A stretch of DNA of 64,000 nt, taken from assembly GCF_040611135.1 (NCBI RefSeq), contig NZ_JBEXNL010000013.1, positions 72,565-136,564 on the forward strand. The letters run 5' to 3'. Position numbers and translations under genes: made by a program. Below are positions 1 through 8,294 of this stretch, piece after piece. The notes below the pieces were generated by a model that made no database searches, was not told the origin of the DNA, and worked only from the letters and a program-made list of their open reading frames with translations. This DNA comes from Tsukamurella sp040611135. Its GTDB lineage: Bacteria; Actinomycetota; Actinomycetes; Mycobacteriales; Mycobacteriaceae. Each line of letters begins with the position of its first letter. Position 1 is the first letter of the stretch.

Positions 1-2901
1 CATCGGGCCGGGGAACAGGAGCCGGCTGAGGGATGCCCGGCGCTGTTCCGAGGTGCCCTCGAGTTCGGCCGCCTCGTCGGCGGGAACGTCGCTGACGGGG
101 GCGGCTTCGGCGCGGCCCTCGAGAGCGCGGGTGCGCAGCGGTTCGGGCCAGCCACCGGGCGGGGTGCCGAGCTCGCCGCGGAGGAAGCCGATCACCGAGT
201 CGGGGATGTCGTACTTGCCGGGATCGGCGGCGAACTCGTCGGCGGACACGCCGGTACCCACGAGGGCGAGGGCCAGATCGCCCACGACCTTCGACGACGG
301 CGTGACCTTGACCAGCCGGCCGAGCATCCGGTCGGCGGAGGCGTAGGCGTTCTCGATGTCCTCGAACCGCTCGGCGAGGCCGAGCGCTCCCGCCTGCTGC
401 CGGAGGTTCGACAGCTGCCCGCCGGGGATCTCGTGGTGGTACACCCGTCCCGTCGGAGCCTTGAGACCGGACTCGAAGGGCGCGTAGGCCCCCCGTACGG
501 CCTCCCAGTAGGGCTCGAGCGCGCAGACCGCGTCGAGGTCGATCCCCGTGTCCCGCTCGGTGTGCGCGGTGGCGGCGACGATCGATGACAGCGAGGGTTG
601 GCTGGTCGTGCCGGACAGCGGGGCGGCGGCACCGTCGACGGCGTCCGCGCCGGCGGTCCACGCGGCGAGGTAGGTGGCGAGCTGCCCGCCGGGAGTGTCG
701 TGGGTGTGCACGTGCACGGGGAGGTCGAACTCCTTGCGCAGCGCGGTGACCAGCTTCGTGGCGGCCGCGGGCCGGAGCAGTCCGGCCATGTCCTTGATCG
801 CCAGGATGTGCGCGCCGGCCTTGACGATCTGCTCCGCGACGCCGAGGTAGTAGTCCAGCGTGTACAGGGACTCGGCCGGGTTCGACAGGTCACCGGTGTA
901 GGACAGGGCGCCCTCGGCGACGGCGGTGCCCGTGGCCAGGACGGCCTCGATGGCCGGGCGCATCTGCTCGACGTCGTTGAGCGCGTCGAAGATCCGGAAG
1001 ACATCGACGCCGGTGGCGGCGGCCTCGGCGACGAAGGAGTCCGTCACCTGCTGGGGGTACGGCGTGTAGCCCACGGTGTTGCGGCCGCGCAGCAGCATCT
1101 GCAAGCAGATGTTGGGCAGCCCCTCCCGAAGGGTGGCCAGGCGCTCCCAGGGATCCTCGTGCAGGAACCGCAGCGCCACATCGTAGGTGGCGCCGCCCCA
1201 CGCCTCCACGGAGAGCAGCTGGGGGGTCAGTCGCGCCTCGTACGGAGCGATCGTCGCCAGTGCCGAGGTCCGCACCCGGGTCGCGAGCAGCGACTGGTGC
1301 GCGTCACGGAAGGTCGTGTCGGTCACCGCGAGCGCGGTCTGCGCCCGCAGGTCCGCCGCGAAGCCGGCCGGGCCGAGCCGCTCCAGCCGCTGCTTCGATC
1401 CCTCCGGGGCCGGCGCCGACAGATCCACCGCCGGCAGCTTGTCGATCGCGTACACCCTCGTCGGGCGCACACCGTGCGGCTTGTTGACGGTGACATCGGC
1501 GAGGTAGCGCAGGATCTTGCTCGCCGTGTCCGAGGAGCCGCGGGCCGTGAGCAGCTCCGGACGCTGCTCGATGAACGACGTGGTGACCTCGCCCGCCACG
1601 AACGCGGGATCGGCCAGGACCGCCTGCAGGTACGGGATGTTCGTCGCCACACCGCGGATGCGGAACTCCGCCAACGCCCGTCGGGCGCGGACGATGGCCG
1701 TGGCCCGGTCCCTGCCACGGGTGGTGAGCTTGACCAGCATCGAATCGAAGTGCGGGCTGATCTCGGCACCGACGGAGGTGCCGCCGTCGAGGCGGATGCC
1801 CGCGCCGCCGGGCGTGCGGTACGCCGACACGCGGCCGGTGTCCGGGCGGAAGCCGTCCGTGGGATCCTCGGTGGTGATGCGGCACTGCAGCGCGGCGCCG
1901 TTGAGGCGGATGTTCTCCTGAGTCAATCCCAGCTCGGGCAGCGTGGAGCCGGAGGCGATCTTGAGCTGCGCGGCGACCAGGTCGACGTCGGTGACCTCCT
2001 CGGTCACGGTGTGCTCCACCTGGATCCGCGGGTTCATCTCGATGAACACGTGCCGGCCCTTCGGGTCGACCAGGAACTCGACGGTGCCGGCGCAGCTGTA
2101 ACCGATCTGCTTGGCGAAGTTCACCGCGTCCGTGCACAGCCGCTCCCGAAGGTCCTCCGAGATGTTCGGCGCCGGGGCCATCTCGATCACCTTCTGGTGC
2201 CGCCGCTGCAAGGAGCAGTCGCGCTCGAACAGGTGGATCACGTTGCCCGCGTTGTCCGCGAGGATCTGCACCTCGATGTGCCGCGGGTCGATCACCGCCT
2301 CCTCGAGGAACACCGTCGGATCACCGAAGGCGGATTCCGCCTCCCGCGAGGCGATCTCGATGGCGTCACGCAGGTCCTCGATCACGGCGACGCGGCGCAT
2401 GCCGCGCCCACCGCCGCCTGCGACGGCCTTCACGAAGACGGGGAAGTGCATGTCCTGCGCCGCCGCGATCAGCTCGTCGACATCCGACGACGGCGCCGTC
2501 GACGTCAACACCGGAAGCCCGGCCTCCCGTGCCGCGGCGATGGCCCGGGCCTTGTTGCCGGTCAGCTCCAGCACCTCGGTCGGCGGACCCACGAACGTGA
2601 TGCCGTTCTCAGCGCAGGCAGACGCCAGGTCCGGATTCTCCGAGAGGAACCCGTAGCCGGGGTACACCGCGTCCGCGCCGGCCTTCACCGCGATCCGCAG
2701 GATCTCGTCGACGCTCAGGTACGCCCGGACCGGATGTCCCTCGACACCGATCTGATACGCCTCGTCGGCCTTCTGCCGGTGCGGGGAATTGCGATCCTCG
2801 TACGGGTAGACCGCGACGGTTCGCGCGCCGCTCTCCACGGCCGCACGGAAGCCGCGGATCGCGATCTCGCCGCGGTTCGCCACCAGGACTTTATTAAACA
2901 T
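1..2901 (-). CDS. pyc: Pyruvate carboxylase, 3' end outside the window
   Basis: Biotin- and ATP-dependent carboxylation of pyruvate to oxaloacetate, a cytoplasmic anaplerotic step. The visible 967 codons start MFNKVLVANRGEIA and contain the biotin carboxylase domain (about 1-450, ATP-grasp glycine loop AGGGGRG near residue 161, RIQVEH later) and the carboxyltransferase domain (from about 530, TDTTFRDAHQSLLATRV, then IKDMAGLL). The C-terminal biotinyl domain with its MKM lysine would lie beyond base 1. The start lies in an AT-rich patch unlike the rest of the window. TAGCAT ends 5 nt before the ATG and no ribosome site is visible, so a leaderless transcript is likely. It lies downstream of prpDBC on the same strand after a 177-bp gap. 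The family assignment is secure. Confidence 0.96.
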   Translation of the reverse strand, partial: MFNKVLVANRGEIAIRGFRAAVESGARTVAVYPYEDRNSPHRQKADEAYQIGVEGHPVRAYLSVDEILRIAVKAGADAVYPGYGFLSENPDLASACAENGITFVGPPTEVLELTGNKARAIAAAREAGLPVLTSTAPSSDVDELIAAAQDMHFPVFVKAVAGGGGRGMRRVAVIEDLRDAIEIASREAESAFGDPTVFLEEAVIDPRHIEVQILADNAGNVIHLFERDCSLQRRHQKVIEMAPAPNISEDLRERLCTDAVNFAKQIGYSCAGTVEFLVDPKGRHVFIEMNPRIQVEHTVTEEVTDVDLVAAQLKIASGSTLPELGLTQENIRLNGAALQCRITTEDPTDGFRPDTGRVSAYRTPGGAGIRLDGGTSVGAEISPHFDSMLVKLTTRGRDRATAIVRARRALAEFRIRGVATNIPYLQAVLADPAFVAGEVTTSFIEQRPELLTARGSSDTASKILRYLADVTVNKPHGVRPTRVYAIDKLPAVDLSAPAPEGSKQRLERLGPAGFAADLRAQTALAVTDTTFRDAHQSLLATRVRTSALATIAPYEARLTPQLLSVEAWGGATYDVALRFLHEDPWERLATLREGLPNICLQMLLRGRNTVGYTPYPQQVTDSFVAEAAATGVDVFRIFDALNDVEQMRPAIEAVLATGTAVAEGALSYTGDLSNPAESLYTLDYYLGVAEQIVKAGAHILAIKDMAGLLRPAAATKLVTALRKEFDLPVHVHTHDTPGGQLATYLAAWTAGADAVDGAAAPLSGTTSQPSLSSIVAATAHTERDTGIDLDAVCALEPYWEAVRGAYAPFESGLKAPTGRVYHHEIPGGQLSNLRQQAGALGLAERFEDIENAYASADRMLGRLVKVTPSSKVVGDLALALVGTGVSADEFAADPGKYDIPDSVIGFLRGELGTPPGGWPEPLRTRALEGRAEAAPVSDVPADEAAELEGTSEQRRASLSRLLFPGPM

Positions 2902-3078
2902 ATTTTATGCTACCACCGGTCTTCGTGGGACTCCGACGTACTTCTGCCAGCGGTCGGGGACAGTGCGCCCCGCCGTTGTCGTGCTCGATGATATGGACCG
3001 CGCGGCGGGCGCCGCCACCGATCCGGGGAACAGGACGACCCGTGCGTTTCCCGGATGAGGGCGGCGTCCGCCGCGCGG
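2902..3078 (-). promoter_or_regulatory. Gap between prpC and pyc with pyc promoter
   Basis: This 177-bp gap contains no convincing gene. Next to pyc, the minus strand carries TAGCAT-AAAAT-ATG, a -10-like box five bases before the start codon. Just after the prpC stop is a small self-complementary segment (GCGGCG-TC-CGCCGC, 3061-3074). A second short hairpin sits at 3004-3016 (GGCGG-GCG-CCGCC). Neither is followed by a U-run, so a terminator role for prpDBC is only a possibility. Confidence 0.45.
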
Positions 3079-4230
3079 CTACGCCACCACGGGCCGCTGC
3101 GCCACTCCGACGTACTCACTGAGCGGCCTGATGAGGGCGTTCGCCTCGGTCTGCTCGATGATGTGGGCCGTCCAGCCGGTGATCCGGGACATCACGAAGA
3201 TCGGCGTGAACACCTCCGTGTCGAATCCCAGCAGGTGGTACGCGGGGCCCGTCGGGAAGTCCAGGTTGGGCTTGATCCCCGTCGCGTCGGCCATCGTCGT
3301 CTCGAGGATCTCGTACATCCGGACGTAGCGGCCACCGTCGGTGCGGTCGGCGATCTCGAGGAAGGCCTGCTTCATCGTGGGGACGCGCGAGTCGCCGTTC
3401 TTGTACACGCGGTGTCCGAAGCCCATCACCTTCTCCCGGCGTTCGAGCTTGCCGCGCATCCAGGCCTCGGCGGCGGCGGGATCGCCGATCTCTTCCATGT
3501 CGTGCATGACGGCCTCGTTCGCGCCGCCGTGCAACGGACCCTTGAGGGCGCCGATGGCGGCGGTGACCGCGCTGTAGATGTCCGACATGGTCGACGTGAC
3601 CACCCGGGCCGCGAAGGTCGAGGCGTTGAAGCTGTGCTCCGCGTACAGGATCAGCGAGACCTCGAAGGCACGCACCAGCGCGGGCTCGGGGACCTCGCCG
3701 AAGCACATGTTCAGGAAGTTCGCGGCGAAGCCGAGCGTGTGGTCCGGCGCGATCGGCTGCAGGCCGTGGCGACGGCGCTGATCCGCGGCGACGACGGTCG
3801 GGAGGACGGCGAGCAGACGCAGGCCCTTGGCCTGGAGCGCAACGGGATCGCGGTTCCATTCGTCGGTGTCCTCGGCGCCGAGGTAGCTCACCGCGGTGCG
3901 GACGACGTCCATCGGATGGCAGGTCTCGGGAAGCCGCGCCACCAGGTTCAACAACGACCGGTCGGCGCGGCGCGCCGCGCGCTCGCGCTGCGTGAAGAGC
4001 GAGAGTTGTGCGTCGGTCGGGAGCTCGCCGTTCCACAGCAGGTGGGCGACCTGCTCGAAGCTGCAGTGCTCGGCGAGGTCCTGCACGGCGTAGCCGCGGT
4101 AGGTCAGGGAATTGGTCTCGGGCACGACCTTCGACACGGCCGTCGTATCGACGACGACGCCGGCGAGACCCTTGCGAATGTCCGGCGGCGGGCTGGAGGC
4201 GGAAGGCCGACCGGGGATTGCAGATGTCAT
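3079..4230 (-). CDS. prpC: 2-methylcitrate synthase
   Basis: Condenses propionyl-CoA with oxaloacetate to 2-methylcitrate in the methylcitrate cycle; such enzymes often retain some citrate synthase activity. The 383-residue protein starts MTSAIPGRPSAS and has the citrate synthase fold with both catalytic histidine segments (YAEHSFNAST and MGFGHRVYK) and the late aspartate region (GFDTEVFTP). The ATG shares its A with the prpB stop (TGATG), which fixes the start and implies translational coupling. A longer open frame upstream lies inside prpB and is not used. Its place behind prpD and prpB separates it from the housekeeping citrate synthase gltA. Last gene of prpDBC. Confidence 0.95.
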   Translation of the reverse strand: MTSAIPGRPSASSPPPDIRKGLAGVVVDTTAVSKVVPETNSLTYRGYAVQDLAEHCSFEQVAHLLWNGELPTDAQLSLFTQRERAARRADRSLLNLVARLPETCHPMDVVRTAVSYLGAEDTDEWNRDPVALQAKGLRLLAVLPTVVAADQRRRHGLQPIAPDHTLGFAANFLNMCFGEVPEPALVRAFEVSLILYAEHSFNASTFAARVVTSTMSDIYSAVTAAIGALKGPLHGGANEAVMHDMEEIGDPAAAEAWMRGKLERREKVMGFGHRVYKNGDSRVPTMKQAFLEIADRTDGGRYVRMYEILETTMADATGIKPNLDFPTGPAYHLLGFDTEVFTPIFVMSRITGWTAHIIEQTEANALIRPLSEYVGVAQRPVVA

Positions 4231-5165
4231 CACTGGTTCCCGTTCAGGTTGAAAGTGAAGATGCCGGAATCGAAGTCGTTGTAGCGCTCGTACTGCAAGA
4301 GGTCGTAGAGGCGGCTGCGGTGCTGCATCCGGTGGAGCAGCTCCTTCTGCGTGCCCTGCGCGGCGATCTCGCGCAGGCCCTCCTCCGCCGCGAACATCGC
4401 CAGCCGCAGCGTGGTGACCGGGTAGATCACCGCGTCGTACCCGATCGTCTCGAGGGTGCCCGCGTCGATGAGGTCGGACTTGCCGAACTCGGTCATGTTC
4501 GCGAGCAGCGGGATGTCGACCGCGGCGCGGAAGCGCTCGAAGTCGGCGGTCGTGTGCAGCGCCTCGGTGAAGATCAGGTCGGCGCCCGCGTCCGCGTAGG
4601 CCTTCGCGCGCTCCACGGCGGCGTCGATGCCCTCGATCCCCGCCGCGTCCGTCCGCGCGCAGATGACGAAGTCCTCGTCGCGGCGGGCCGCGACGGCCGC
4701 GCGCAGGCGGCGGACGGCCTCGTCGGTGGGGACGACGGCCTTGCCGTCGAGGTGGCCGCACCGCTTGGGGTTCACCTGGTCCTCCAGGTGCAGGCCGGCG
4801 ACGCCCGCGTCCTCGAGGACGGTGACGGTGCGGGCCGCGCTCATGGGCTCGCCGAAGCCCGTGTCGGCGTCGACCACGGTGGGCAGGTCGGTCACCCGGG
4901 CGATCTGCTGCGCCCGGGTCGCGACCTCGGTGAGGGTCGTCAGGCCGATGTCGGGCAGGGCGAGGTCGGCGGCGACCACGGCGCCGGAGACGTACACGCC
5001 CTCGAAGCCGATCTCCTGGATCAGCCTCGCAGTCAACGGGTTGAACGCGCCGGGCAGCCGGGCGATCCGATCCGAGGCGAGGGCCGCGCGGAAGGCCCTG
5101 CGCTTGTCGTTCGCCGACGCCCGCGCCGCCAGCAGGCCGCCGACGCCGGCGTCACTGTCGCTCAT
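4230..5165 (-). CDS. prpB: 2-methylisocitrate lyase
   Basis: Cleaves 2-methylisocitrate to pyruvate and succinate, the last step of the methylcitrate cycle. The 311-residue protein belongs to the isocitrate lyase/PEP mutase superfamily. It shows VYVSGAVVAADLALPDIGL, the metal-binding DADTGFGEP and the catalytic-loop motif NPKRCGHLDGK. Its ATG overlaps the prpD stop by one base, and its own stop overlaps prpC by one base. A dedicated PrpB means the cycle is complete here and need not borrow the glyoxylate isocitrate lyase, as M. tuberculosis is reported to do. Confidence 0.95.
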   Translation of the reverse strand: MSDSDAGVGGLLAARASANDKRRAFRAALASDRIARLPGAFNPLTARLIQEIGFEGVYVSGAVVAADLALPDIGLTTLTEVATRAQQIARVTDLPTVVDADTGFGEPMSAARTVTVLEDAGVAGLHLEDQVNPKRCGHLDGKAVVPTDEAVRRLRAAVAARRDEDFVICARTDAAGIEGIDAAVERAKAYADAGADLIFTEALHTTADFERFRAAVDIPLLANMTEFGKSDLIDAGTLETIGYDAVIYPVTTLRLAMFAAEEGLREIAAQGTQKELLHRMQHRSRLYDLLQYERYNDFDSGIFTFNLNGNQ

Positions 5166-6667
5166 CAGAAGAGCCCCGGGTTCAGCTTCGGGGTGCGGGC
5201 GAGCACCTCGTCTTCGGCGATGAAGGTGAGCTGATCGAGTTCGCCGGCCCCGAGCGAGGGCGTGCGCTGCGCGACCTCGAGGAAGCGGTCCTGCTCGGCC
5301 TTCCCGATGACCCCGTCGGCGAGGGTGCGGAACTTCTCGATGTACTGCTCGCGGGCGAAGGGCCGCGAGCCCAGCGGGTGCGCGTCGGCCACTGCGAGCT
5401 CGTCGACGATGACCTCACCCGTCTTCAGGGTGATCTCGGCGCGGGCGCCGAAGGCCTTCTCGTTCGGGTCCGTCGAATGGTAGCGCCGCGTCCACGCCGG
5501 GTCCTCCGCGGTGGAGATCTTCTGCCACAGCTCGACGGTGTCGGGCCGCTGCGCGCGCTCGGGGGCGTAGGACCGCTCGTGGTGCCAGGTCCCGTCCTGC
5601 AGCGCGACCGCGAAGATGTACATCACGGAATGGTCGAGGGTCTCGCGGGAGGCGTGCGGGTCGAACTTCTGCGGATCGTTCGAGCCGGTGCCGATCACGT
5701 CATGCGTGTGGTGGCTGGTGTGCAGCACGATCTTGTCGATCTGCTCGAGATCGCCGATGCGCTCCCGCATCCGGCGGGCGAGATCGATCGGGGCCTGGCT
5801 CTGGTACTCCGCGGAGTGCTCCTTGGTGTACGAGTCGCCGATGGCGCGCTTGGCCTCCCCGGCGCCGGGGAGCGGCACCTCGTAGGAGGCCTCGGGGCCG
5901 CCGAGGAGCCACGCGATGACGCCGTCCTCGCCCTCCCAGATGGGCGACGGTGCGCCCTCACCGCGCATCGCGCGGTCGACCGCCTCGACCGCCATCTTGC
6001 CGGCGAACGACGGGGCGTAGGCCTTCCAGCTGGAGATCTCGCCCTTACGCGACTGGCGGGTCGCGGTGGTGGTGTGCAGTGCCTGTCCGATGGCCTGGTA
6101 GATCGTCTCGGTGGGCAGCCCCAGCAGGGTGCCGATGCCGGCGGCGGCGGAGGGACCGAGGTGCGCGACGTGGTCGATCTTGTGCTCGTGCAGCGAGATC
6201 GCGCGGACCAGGTCGATCTGGATCTCGTAGCCGGTGGCCAGCCCGCGGATCAGGTCGGCGCCGGTCGAGCCCCGGTGCTGGGCCACCGCGAGGATCGGCG
6301 GAATGTTGTCGCCGGGGTGGCTGTATTCGGCCGCCAGGAAGGTGTCGTGGAAGTCCAGTTCGCGGACGGCGGTGCCGTTGGCCCACGCCGCCCACTCGGG
6401 GGAGTACCGGCCGGGGACGCCGAAGACTGCGGCGCCGGGCTGGTACGGGTGCGCGAGCGCCTGTGCCCGCGCGTTCGCGACGGGGCGGCGCGCGACGGAC
6501 GCGGCGGCGACCGAGGCGTTGTCGATGATCCGGTTGACCAGCATCTCGGCGGTGTCGTCCGGCACGGCGACGGGGTCGGCGGCGACCTCCGCGATCTTCC
6601 ACGCGAGGTGTTCCTCGCGGGGGAAGGTCTCGGCTGAGCGACGGGTGCGCACGGTGTGCGTCTGCAC
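5165..6667 (-). CDS. prpD: 2-methylcitrate dehydratase
   Basis: Dehydrates 2-methylcitrate to 2-methyl-cis-aconitate. The 500-residue MmgE/PrpD-family protein has the usual length and family segments such as ELDFHDTFLAAEYSHPGDNIPPILAVAQ and SFAGKMAVEAVDRAM. The start is GTG at 6667, with AGAGGAG about seven bases upstream. It is the first gene of prpDBC. A -10-like TAACGT lies at 6706-6711 on the minus strand, giving a leader of about 30 nt. The operon is divergent from a RamB/PrpR-type regulator, the expected partner. Confidence 0.94.
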   Translation of the reverse strand: MQTHTVRTRRSAETFPREEHLAWKIAEVAADPVAVPDDTAEMLVNRIIDNASVAAASVARRPVANARAQALAHPYQPGAAVFGVPGRYSPEWAAWANGTAVRELDFHDTFLAAEYSHPGDNIPPILAVAQHRGSTGADLIRGLATGYEIQIDLVRAISLHEHKIDHVAHLGPSAAAGIGTLLGLPTETIYQAIGQALHTTTATRQSRKGEISSWKAYAPSFAGKMAVEAVDRAMRGEGAPSPIWEGEDGVIAWLLGGPEASYEVPLPGAGEAKRAIGDSYTKEHSAEYQSQAPIDLARRMRERIGDLEQIDKIVLHTSHHTHDVIGTGSNDPQKFDPHASRETLDHSVMYIFAVALQDGTWHHERSYAPERAQRPDTVELWQKISTAEDPAWTRRYHSTDPNEKAFGARAEITLKTGEVIVDELAVADAHPLGSRPFAREQYIEKFRTLADGVIGKAEQDRFLEVAQRTPSLGAGELDQLTFIAEDEVLARTPKLNPGLF

Positions 6668-6816
6668 GAGGGGGCTCCTCTGGGTCGGGAACGGGTTCGA
6701 TTCACACGTTATGCAGCAGCGGTTCGGTGCGAAATAGCTTGCAGATGTGGATCTCTGTGAAGGCGGATCCCGGAGATTGCGAAGGTTGTGGAAGCGTCGG
6801 TGCTAGATTTCCGTTC
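6668..6816. promoter_or_regulatory. Divergent prpD / regulator promoter region
   Basis: This 149-bp spacer holds both promoters. Toward prpD there is TAACGT (minus strand, 6706-6711). Toward the regulator there is TAGATT (6804-6809), only seven bases from its ATG, which fits leaderless transcription. Two segments resemble the corynebacterial RamB site (AAAACTTTGCAAA type). AATAGCTTGCAGA (6733-6745) matches 9 of 13 positions and AGATTGCGAA (6774-6783) matches 7 of 10. The matches are imperfect, so operator function is inference. Confidence 0.5.
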
Positions 6817-8256
6817 ATGCAGAGGCTGTACGCGGGCGGGCGCATCAAGCGGCTCCGGGACGAACGTGGCCTCACCCAGACGGCGCTCGCCAAGGCCCTG
6901 GAGCTGTCGGTCAGTTACGTCAATCAGTTGGAGAACGACCAGCGCCCGTTGTCCGTACCGGTGCTCGTGCGACTGAACACCACCTTCGACCTCGACATGT
7001 CCTTCTTCGCGCCGGAGTCCGATGCGCGGCTCGTGGCCGACCTGCAGGACGCCCTCGTCGAGAGCGGGGAGGCGGGGGAGGTGAGCGCCGCCGAACTCGA
7101 CGACATCGTGGCCCGGTCGCCCTCGGTCGCGCGGGCCGTCGTGGCGATGCACCGCCAGCTGAAGGGTGCCACCGAGCAGGTCGACCGGCTCTCCAGCGGC
7201 ATCGCCGGGGGTGCAGGCGGGGCGGTCTCCACACCCTACGAGGACGTTCGCGACTTCTTCTACGACCGCCGCAACCACGTGGATTCGTTGGACCGCGCCG
7301 CGGAGGAGCTGTTCGCGAGCGGGGCGCTCACCGTCGGTGGGTTGGATCTGCAGCTGGCCCGCCTGCTGCGCGACGAACACGGCGTCACCGTGCGGATCTC
7401 CGGCGGCGAACCGGACCGCCCCGGGCCCCGTCGGTCCTACGACCCGCAGGCGCGCGTGCTCACGCTGGCGCGGCGCCTCGATCACGGGCAACGGGCCTTC
7501 CAGATCGCCACGCAGATCGGCTTCCTCACGCAAGCGGCGGAGATCGACCGGATCGTCGCCGCGGAGACCTCGCTGCCCACGGACTCCCGGGACCTCGCGC
7601 GGGTCGGCCTCGCGAACTACTTCGCCGGCGCGCTCGTGCTCCCGTACGAGCGGTTCCTCCGGGCGGCGGAAGAGCTCCGGTACGACATCGACCTGCTGTG
7701 CGCGCGATTCGAGGTGGGCTTCGAGACGGTGTGCCACCGGCTGTCCACGCTGCAGCGCGCGGGACGCCGCGGGGTGCCCTTCTTCCTCGTCCGCACCGAT
7801 CGCGCCGGGAACATCTCGAAGCGACAGTCCGCCACGGCGTTCCACTTCTCCCGCGCCGGCGGCGGCTGTCCGCTGTGGGTCGTCCACGATGCCTTCGCGA
7901 CACCGAGCCGGATCCGGACGCAGGTCGCGCAGATGCCCGACGGACGCAGCTATCTGTGGATCGCGCGGACGACGTCCGAACGAGCAGCGGGCGGATACCT
8001 GGGACAGGGGCGGGACTTCGCCGTCGGCCTCGGCTGTGACCTCGCGCACGCGCACCGTCTGGTCTACTCCCGGGGCCTGGCGCTCGACGATCCCGACTCC
8101 TTCGTTCCGATCGGCGCCGGGTGCAAGGTCTGCGACCGGCCGCGCTGCGCGCAGCGCGCCTTCCCGCAGATGGGCCGGCCGATCACCGTCGACGAGAACC
8201 GGGCGGAGCCGATCCCGTACACGTTCGCGGGCGCAGCCGATCCCGACGGGGCATGA
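6817..8256 (+). CDS. Short-chain fatty acyl regulator family protein, RamB/PrpR-like
   Basis: Predicted activator/repressor of the divergent prpDBC operon. The 479-residue protein has an N-terminal XRE helix-turn-helix (about 8-62, LTQTALAKALELSVSYVNQLENDQRP), a central IrrE/ImmA-like region and the long C-terminal ScfR domain. The C-terminal part has cysteines in GGGCPLWVVHD, GLGCDLAHAHRLV and GAGCKVCDRPRCAQRAFP, the type reported to hold an Fe-S cluster in mycobacterial PrpR. The ATG at 6817 was chosen because the HTH begins ten residues later and TAGATT sits at leaderless distance; upstream in-frame codons encode nothing conserved. The family is secure. Whether it is the orthologue of PrpR or of RamB cannot be told from the sequence alone. 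Confidence 0.87.
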   Translation: MQRLYAGGRIKRLRDERGLTQTALAKALELSVSYVNQLENDQRPLSVPVLVRLNTTFDLDMSFFAPESDARLVADLQDALVESGEAGEVSAAELDDIVARSPSVARAVVAMHRQLKGATEQVDRLSSGIAGGAGGAVSTPYEDVRDFFYDRRNHVDSLDRAAEELFASGALTVGGLDLQLARLLRDEHGVTVRISGGEPDRPGPRRSYDPQARVLTLARRLDHGQRAFQIATQIGFLTQAAEIDRIVAAETSLPTDSRDLARVGLANYFAGALVLPYERFLRAAEELRYDIDLLCARFEVGFETVCHRLSTLQRAGRRGVPFFLVRTDRAGNISKRQSATAFHFSRAGGGCPLWVVHDAFATPSRIRTQVAQMPDGRSYLWIARTTSERAAGGYLGQGRDFAVGLGCDLAHAHRLVYSRGLALDDPDSFVPIGAGCKVCDRPRCAQRAFPQMGRPITVDENRAEPIPYTFAGAADPDGA

Positions 8257-8294
8257 TCGGAGTTCGCAGCGCAATCGTGAAGGGGGAGGTCCGG

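Noticed and set aside
598..2991. A 797-codon open frame antisense to pyc, and similar long antisense frames (for example 20903-21997, 21786-23258, 32701-35358)
   Set aside because: They mirror strongly conserved genes on the other strand, encode Arg/Gly/His/Asp-rich sequence without domains, and arise because stop codons are rare in DNA of about 70% G+C.
3061..3074. Terminator after prpC
   Set aside because: The self-complementary segment has a two-base loop and no U-run, so it was only mentioned in the spacer entry.
8253..8294. Upstream ATG (overlapping the prp regulator stop) as the start of the membrane hydrolase
   Set aside because: Possible through coupling, but the GGGGGAGG five bases before GTG 8295 is a better initiation signal; kept only as an alternative.
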